Program-made: the position numbers and the translations under genes
Assembly: GCA_029582155.1 (NCBI GenBank)
Contig: CM055906.1
Coordinates: forward strand, 12,395,101 to 12,459,100
Reading direction: 5' to 3'
Origin: Panopea generosa
Taxonomy: Eukaryota > Mollusca > Bivalvia > Adapedonta > Hiatellidae
Length of the DNA stretch: 64,000 nucleotides
Shown: piece after piece, positions 58,211 through 64,000 of the stretch
How the letters are laid out: each line of letters opens with the position of its first letter
Position numbering within the stretch: position 1 is the first letter of the stretch
The notes under the pieces: model-generated
Database searches by the model: none
What the model saw: the letters and a program-made list of their open reading frames with translations, nothing else
What the model was told of the DNA's origin: nothing

Positions 58211-60009
58211 ACAATACAATGCTCTGCATTGGAAAAAAAATATGGTTCTTGAGCGAGGTTCTTTTCAGGTTTGATTCCTGGATCATCATACAGTATGATA
58301 TTATTTTTATTACGATGTACATTGATGAGTTTGAAAATATTAGATATACACACAATTAAACAAAAGTCTATAGTTTCTGTTGGTGTTGGTTTCTATTGAT
58401 GGTGCTGTAATGTTGAAAATATTGTCTGGTTGAGTGGTGCGCGTTATCCTATTGTGAAGTTGAAATCTCGTGTTGTCTCTGTCGTATCGTACTGGAATTG
58501 GCGTGACGTCGGTGGCTCTGTCTGGTGGGAACGTCTCACACCACTATTACATTTCCCATAGGGCTCCATTGTAACATTTATGTCCAAAACAGAGTGAAAA
58601 ATTAAATTCTGCAGCATGTGTCTGGGCTCAAATTCTTCAATGGTTCAAGATATGCAATTATAAAGGAAAAAAAGCATACCTTGACCAGGTTGTTTTTTTT
58701 TAAATTCAATGCTTTTGTGAGACCTATCAATTTCCAGAGTAACGATATGTCAACTATTCGCCCTAGATGCGGTTCGAACCAACAATTCTGAAATGACATA
58801 GAATTGTCCAGAAAGCTGGTATCAGCATCAAATTTTTTAGTGGTGATTTCTAAAATACTGACCATTTAACTCATGCTAGCAAAAAACAAAACACTGTAGT
58901 ACAAAGCCCTGAAAAAAGAAGAAAAAGAGAACTAAAGTTTTATTTCTACCTCCTTCATCTGTAGGTCCGGAGTACTCAAGGGAGATAATAGTGGTGTGAG
59001 TCCTGAAAAGGACTTTTTTTTTAAATTTAAGATTCTAAATTTTCATATTATGTAACAATACTCAATACAAGTTCAATAAAGCTAAATGCATCCCCATATC
59101 TGAACTAGTTCTGAAATAAAATAAGTTTTAGTGACACATGGTTTCAGTCAAAATGCTGCTATTTCATGTAAAAAAGCAAGAATTCACAACCCTACAGTCT
59201 AAATTTCATGATAACTTGACCAATTGTATCTAAAAAGGTCTGAAACTTTCACAACTACATGGTAAAAAGAAAAGGTGTCTGAAAATGGGAAGAAAAACAG
59301 ACATCTTGATTACAAAAAAAATGATATTGTGGAACAAAACTTATTAAACTTAACGTATTTTAGATAAAATTTCAATATCAGAATGATATTTTCATGCTAA
59401 AGTACTCCATTACCCTGTCTACACATCAATTCCAATATAAGGTCCGGAGTACTCAAGGGAGATAATAGTGGTGTGAGTCCGGAAGGTGCATTGACGGAAT
59501 GTGAATTGATAACATATGGCAAAGTTACTATTTCCATCTCACATTAGACCTTTATTCATGGCATGTTTTATTGAAACATATTCTATCTGAAACCTATTTT
59601 GTCAATAATAATTTGATCTATATTTTTGTCACCTTTCTGGAGATTTTGTATTTTCTTTTTCATCAAAGGGGGGGGGGGGGGGGGGCATATTTTTATGGTT
59701 TATTGAGCAGTGTTCTGTTTTCAGGAGATGTGGGCATGTTAAATTGAATATTATCTCTGCTATTACAGCCCTTGCAAGTAGTGTGGCAAACATATATTGG
59801 CAATAATTGATTGTTGTTTTCTATATAGATGAAAACAGAGAAAGGTTTTTTCATGATTGCTTTAATCTTTGTGACTGTTTAAATATTTAAATATATAGAT
59901 GTGACTGGTATAATATCAGTCTTTGTGATTGAATTAGTTATCTCTAAATCGCCAAAATCAAGATGAAGTTTTGGAAATATATAACCATTTATTATGATGT
60001 TGAAAAGAA
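58211..60009. other. 3' region between env-like gene and LTR
   Basis: A ~43-bp motif (ggtccggagtactcaaggga, gataatagtggtgtgagtcc) occurs at 58,962-59,004 and 59,441-59,483. An inverted partial copy (ctcacaccactattac) lies at 58,533-58,548. An 18-G run occupies 59,668-59,685. No gene was recognised. Part of this may be a separate small insertion. Confidence 0.5.
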
Positions 60010-61245
60010 TTAAGAGCCTCTAAAGTGTAGATGATTCACAGCTGATGGTAATTTTATTATGGGAATGTGGATAGACGATACTCCATTGGTAACATCCATC
60101 ATTAGGCGTGGTTGTTTAACTTTTCTTATAACACGGCTTATTATTAGGTACAACAGAAAGGTAATAAAGCAAACTGTAACATAAAACATTGGGTAGACTG
60201 TAATATTAAAATATGCCTCGGGACTGATTACTGGGGTAGTAGATTCAGACTTCGGCGTGGTATAATGGAAAGATGGCAGTTCAAGTGCTTTGGATTTGCC
60301 AAGAGTATGTGCAGACACCAACATAATTTGTAGTTTCTTGTATCTTGTATAAAGAAAGATAAATGCTATAGTCAATAGAAGGGTAATACTGAGCGATGTC
60401 AACGAAAGAATCATTTCGTATGGGATTGTCGAATCGCCTAACTCTTCAACGTTTAAAAGTGGTTCTGCAAGGGACGTATATATAACCTGATCTTGCTTAG
60501 TAAGATGTATTATTTTTTTCAAATTTAAATGTTCATAATGTTCCGTTGCTATCATTTTAGCGTAATCGTGGTTGAATATTTTGAATGAGGGTAATGTTAT
60601 ATTGAGGGGTGAAGAAAATGTGGTGTGGGCTGAGATAAGCTGTAAACTTTCATTACTGAAGTAGTTGTGCAAAACTGCTAGATTCACAGGATGTAATTTA
60701 GTAATAGGCACCTCATGATGATGGCAATTTCGTAACCTTCTAGGTATGAATTGATTGACTGAACCAATAGAACAGTTGCATGGCATGGTCATGATACAGA
60801 AATTGTACCCTGTGATATTTTTAGGACCCATTTTACAATTGAGTGAAAGTGAAGTGGTGTTATAGACAATAAAGTGTGTTTCGTTTAATTGACGTATTGA
60901 TGGACTTATCTTATTTGGTAAAAAATTGAAGTTGCACAGTTGCATGATGTCACTTTTGTGTTCTTCCAATAAAGCTAAAGAACAAGATGGAACAGTTGAG
61001 GGAGTTAACGCCACGTCAAATTCGCATAGCAGTTTGTTAGAATGTCGATGACAGTTTGAAAGAGCCGTTTTACTTAATTCCACATAGTAGTTATTTAATT
61101 GTGACGTTGCTATAAATTCTGGCAAGTTAGTTATTTGGGAAGCGTGGATGCTAGAAGCATTAATAGGGCTTGGAAACGAAATAGCTTCGTATAATTTAAG
61201 AACTGAGTTGTTACCGCCTATTGGAAATTTAACGGTTATGTACAT
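60010..61245 (-). pseudogene. env: Envelope fusion-like (F-like) protein, C-terminal 411 codons
   Basis: A 411-codon open frame. Early it has LYEAISFPSPIN, the motif typical of the F-like envelope proteins of errantivirus-type retroelements. It then has a run of cysteines (C65, C74, C88, C104, C137, C150, C156, C158, C174, including MPCNCS) and N-glycosylation sites (N121, N129, N143, N198, N215, N348). A hydrophobic segment at about 278-300 and a second near 345-370 could anchor it in the membrane. The family normally mediates membrane fusion after furin-type cleavage. Upstream parts lie in other frames (61,280-61,489 and around 61,750-61,870), so the gene is broken and not expected to make a full protein. 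This is an old genomic copy. Family by motif, not search. Confidence 0.7.
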
Positions 61246-61870
61246 TGTATTTTCATAACGAAAAAACTGGAACTGTCCATTAGAATATTAATGGTGTGAA
61301 TCTTTGAACAGTAATTTGAATCCATATAGCACCATTTATCGACTGTAAGGTAGTCTCCATTGTTTCGTATGGAATTATACTTTCAGGAATTTTGCCTTGA
61401 AGAAGAGACATAACGCCTTGAAGTAAACTTTGGTATGATTGCTTGATGCTTACGTAATTATGTAACTGTTCCATGACGGTTATAATCATAAGTGCATTTT
61501 CATCCTGAAATTTCCTAATTTATACGAAAATGTCATATTTAATGTAGCCAAAATGTTATGGTTTTTGTAAACATTTGTAAAAATACTTGATATCCTTTTA
61601 TCAGTAGAGCACATAAACGATTGAAGTGTATCCAAATCATGTGAAAATCCTTTCGATAGCATTTTGTTTTGTTTTATGCGACATTTTGCAGATCATCCGA
61701 TGTAGCTAGTCCAAACAAACCTTTACTTATTGTACCTATAAAATGGTTATAAAGATCTTCTGGTTCTAGTAGTAGTTTTTTTGTGTTCTGGGATTATAGT
61801 GGCTATACGGTTTATATAATTATCAATTTCTTTCATGGTATGATATAGTATTAAAATACAGTAGATGGGG
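61246..61870 (-). pseudogene. env: Upstream, frame-broken part of the env-like gene
   Basis: A 69-codon frame at 61,280-61,489 (MIITVMEQLHNYVSIKQSYQ..., ILQG-type helix with GKIPESIIPYETM) is the region expected just before the part above. It ends at a stop and is out of frame with it. Further upstream an R-T-R-R furin-type site is encoded at 61,756-61,767, followed after two codons by a TAA (61,747-61,749). The fusion-peptide-like stretch continues in another frame. At least three disruptions separate these parts. Confidence 0.6.
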
Positions 61871-62113
61871 CGTGGTTTGGTTTTTATCCTACTGTCACTT
61901 TCTGTAAACTTATACAGGTATATAGTTATGCATACATGTACTTTTGTAAACTTCTATTTTCAACAGTGTTGATAACGTAAAATTAATTTAATTCAGTTAT
62001 AGTTATTTGTTTTCATGATGGTATTATTCTACATAATTAAAAAAAACGTTAAAGCCCTGAGGACAAGGTAAAATAAAATTTGTACAATTTCACAAAATAA
62101 AATCTTTGTGAAA

Positions 62114-62395
62114 TTATACCAGGTTAATATACAAAACTGACATGAGTTTATTACACAATCGGAAGTGATATTATACCAGGTTAATATACAAAACTGACAT
62201 GAGTTTATTACACAATCGGACGTGATGTTATACCAGGTTAATACACAAAACTGACATGAGTTTATTACACAATCGGAAGTGATATTATACAAGGTTAATA
62301 TACAAAACTGACATGAGTTTATTACACAATCGGAAGTGATATTATACCAGGTTAATATACAAAAATGACACGAGTTTATTACACTCCGGCATCGT
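62114..62395. repeat. 57-bp tandem repeat (5 copies) within element Z
   Basis: The units ggaagtgatattataccagg, ttaatatacaaaactgacat, gagtttattacacaatc repeat at 62,161, 62,218, 62,275 and onward with 57-bp spacing. Element Z copy 1 has a single such unit (36,620-36,680). The 87-codon minus frame here (period 19 residues) is a by-product. Confidence 0.93.
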
Positions 62396-62948
62396 CAATT
62401 ATGTGATAAATTCAATAAGCTCAAGACAGTATTGGAATGGTATCAATATTCTTGTAAAACGTAGCAGCAATAAATGTGCCAGCATACTACCATAGAGAAT
62501 AATAGATGTACACAATAACTCAATGGCAAAATTGCCTCCATTTCAAAGGTCGGTAATTCGAAATCAATTTTCCCAACATTAAGAGAAATTCTCACAATAA
62601 AATGTGTTCATTTGTTAAAGTAAAACTGCGACACACTTCCGTCGTAAACAATACAGTATGGGTTATCTATCTCATGTTTCAATTACATATATTTAAAGTG
62701 TAAAACTATAGTTCGATTGTTTTCTCAAAGAATGAATAAATATTTTTTGCATGCTTTAAATACAAAGAAAGACCCAAATCAAAATAACGAAACTTCCATT
62801 GTATTGTGTGTTGACATTTGCTCTGCCAAGATAACAATAGAAAAGTTTGCAATAAAATCGGATCACACACACACACACACACATGTTCAATCTTTTCTGT
62901 GATTTTGGTTTCGCCAGAATTATTATTATTAATATTATTATTATTATA

Positions 62949-63041
<93 letters not shown>

Positions 63042-63293
63042 AAAAATAATAAATATTAACTCGTTTGAATACATTCACTCGAACAAGATGTGCTCAACGT
63101 ACATAAAAAGTATAACTTTTAACCTGATAGGACGAATTGGCAGTGTATAGATCGCTACCCGCTTAAGACAGAGTTTGCGGGTTGCTGCCCTGCTCAACGC
63201 AATGACCCCTGAAAAAACAGTCACTACTGGTTCTACCTAGGAAGCCGACTCGAGAGAGGTTGAAAAAAGCCTAATCGTAATCCAGCCTATCTA
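62118..63293 (+). repeat. Dispersed element Z, copy 2, middle part
   Basis: It aligns with 36,640-37,463: 'ggcatcgtcaattatgtgat', 'cttgtaaaacgtagcagcaa', 'cgtcgtaaacaat', 'gctacccgcttaagacagag'. It contains CA (62,866-62,882) and ATT (62,925-63,045) microsatellites absent from copy 1. Confidence 0.88.
62925..63045. repeat. (ATT)n microsatellite
   Basis: About 40 ATT triplets with a few imperfections. It gives a poly-Asn frame on the minus strand that is not a gene. Confidence 0.98.
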
Positions 63294-63866
63294 AATAAGT
63301 TTTAAACTAATTTTGACATTCACTTAAAATTATGTATTACAAAAGGGTAAGGAAACAAAGCAGGCTTCTGTCTCACCAAGAGTTTACTTAAAAATACAGT
63401 TTTTACTTGTCATTTATCTATTATGTAATCAATATCAATGAAACAATGTGCATTTCTACTGTAAACAGTCTAAATCGTGATCACTTAGTTGCTTTTCTTA
63501 GATTTAATATTTTTAGTATATAAGTATATGTTGAAATAGGAACAAGGAAACATTTCCGAAGAGTGCACGAATCATGCTTTATTATTCAGTAAACGTGGAG
63601 AGTTGCATCAATAGTAAGCTCACTGTGTCAACACACGGGGCCTCAGATAACGGTCTCAGTTATATACAGGGGAAGGAAGATAAACGCAAACCAAGTGACT
63701 GCAGACGGTCTGGCGCTGTACGAGTTCAATTTCCTAAACTGTGGAATAGTATGGGTATGTATAATACGCTTCGCAAACCAATTGAAATGACGATAGCGAC
63801 TTTTGTTTGTCCAAGGAAACACAATGTTATACAATTAATTGTTTACAAATAGACCGTTCGCTTGCC
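63294..63866. other. Insertion in element Z copy 2
   Basis: ~570 bp sit between 'cctaatcgtaatc' and 'gaaaatggcggacc', which are adjacent in copy 1 (37,450-37,470). No terminal repeats, target duplication or known motif were recognised. The 92-codon frame at 63,574-63,852 is unidentified. Confidence 0.6.
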
Positions 63867-64000
63867 TACGGAAAATGGCGGACCTAGAAACAATATCGAA
63901 CGTTGATTGGATGTTTAAATTGTTTGATTGACGGCCCGCGTCAGTCCAATTAATCTTGTGTTGTTTTCTGTGATATGAATATGTCAATACGTCTTATAGA
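63867..64000 (+). repeat. Dispersed element Z, copy 2, right part (cut by window end)
   Basis: It aligns with 37,464-37,593 (aacaatatcgaacg, 'gcccgcgtcagtccaattaa', 'aatacgtcttataga') and runs off the window. Confidence 0.88.

Larger units (their letters stand above)
57769..62113 (-). mobile_element. LTR retroelement remnant carrying an env-like gene
   Basis: This 4.35-kb insertion splits element Z copy 2. It is flanked by TTAT (57,765-57,768 and 62,114-62,117; ATTAT can also be read). On the minus strand the parts are, in order: ~42 bp of a 5' LTR (62,113-62,070), a broken envelope-like gene, a ~1.8-kb 3' region, a polypurine tract GAGCGGGGGAATT (58,210-58,198) and a ~430-bp 3' LTR (58,197-57,769). 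The 42-bp LTR start is the same at both places apart from single-base changes. The outer ends read TTTCA...TGAAA on the plus strand, not TG...CA. Gag, protease, RT and integrase are absent. The layout is inferred from these landmarks. Confidence 0.65.

Noticed and set aside
62706..63074. Poly-Asn protein
   Set aside because: It is the reverse translation of the ATT microsatellite.

Overview
The window is a piece of an animal nuclear genome. It is AT-rich, has spliced genes with GT/AG introns, long satellite arrays, tRNA-headed SINEs, MITEs and decayed transposons, and a 500-N scaffold gap. The style of the dispersed repeats suggests a marine bivalve mollusc: repeats starting with caagaggcccaagagggcct, repeats carrying 'ggccaaaccgtgagaccca', and an Ala-tRNA-headed SINE with a conserved body. 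That assignment rests on recognition of repeat style and not on a database hit, and I cannot name a species. There are no operons, CRISPR arrays or other prokaryotic features.

Layout. 1-3,600: low-copy DNA with a possible minus-strand first exon (2,162-2,305) and a plus-strand reading frame with the zinc-binding His-Me-finger (I-PpoI-like) endonuclease signature (3,081-3,476). 4,420-18,115: a roughly 13.7-kb satellite block made of family A (54 bp, with 61-bp variants) and its diverged relative family B (52 bp). Family A is twice interrupted by copies of the DNA that follows the endonuclease frame. 18,869-20,440: a three-exon PIF/Harbinger (HARBI1-like) transposase relic with one in-frame stop and no C-terminus. 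22,000-26,270: a 38-bp array (C), a 49-bp array (D) and four tandem copies of a ~310-bp dispersed repeat. 26,500-32,820: scattered minus-strand exons, one encoding the N-terminal half of a SET-like domain, among repeats and a 66/70-bp array (F).

33,600-37,600 and 57,326-64,000 are two copies of one dispersed element (called Z here), each broken by other insertions. 39,380-39,795 is a GC-richer nest of palindromes. 39,808-41,036 holds three plus-strand exons that look like part of a ZP-domain protein, separated by GAT and CT microsatellites. 41,404-47,120 carries an intact SINE with a 14-bp target duplication, further SINE copies and a second 38-bp array (G) into which a SINE inserted. 47,414-47,945 is an internally deleted Tc1-like transposase. 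48,240-49,038 has 21-bp and 25-bp arrays running into the gap. 49,880-50,834 is the 3' end of a LINE. 52,916-55,335 is a 2.4-kb element with ~55-bp inverted termini. 57,769-62,113 is the remnant of an LTR retroelement on the minus strand that has lost gag-pol but keeps a long, broken envelope-fusion-like gene, a polypurine tract, a 3' LTR and a short target duplication.

Most reading frames longer than 60 codons here come from tandem repeats whose unit length is a multiple of three. Few look like functional host genes. The strongest host-type coding signals are the endonuclease-like frame, the SET-like exons and the ZP-like exons; all are partial. Letter names (A-I, W, X, Y, Z) are labels used only in this annotation.
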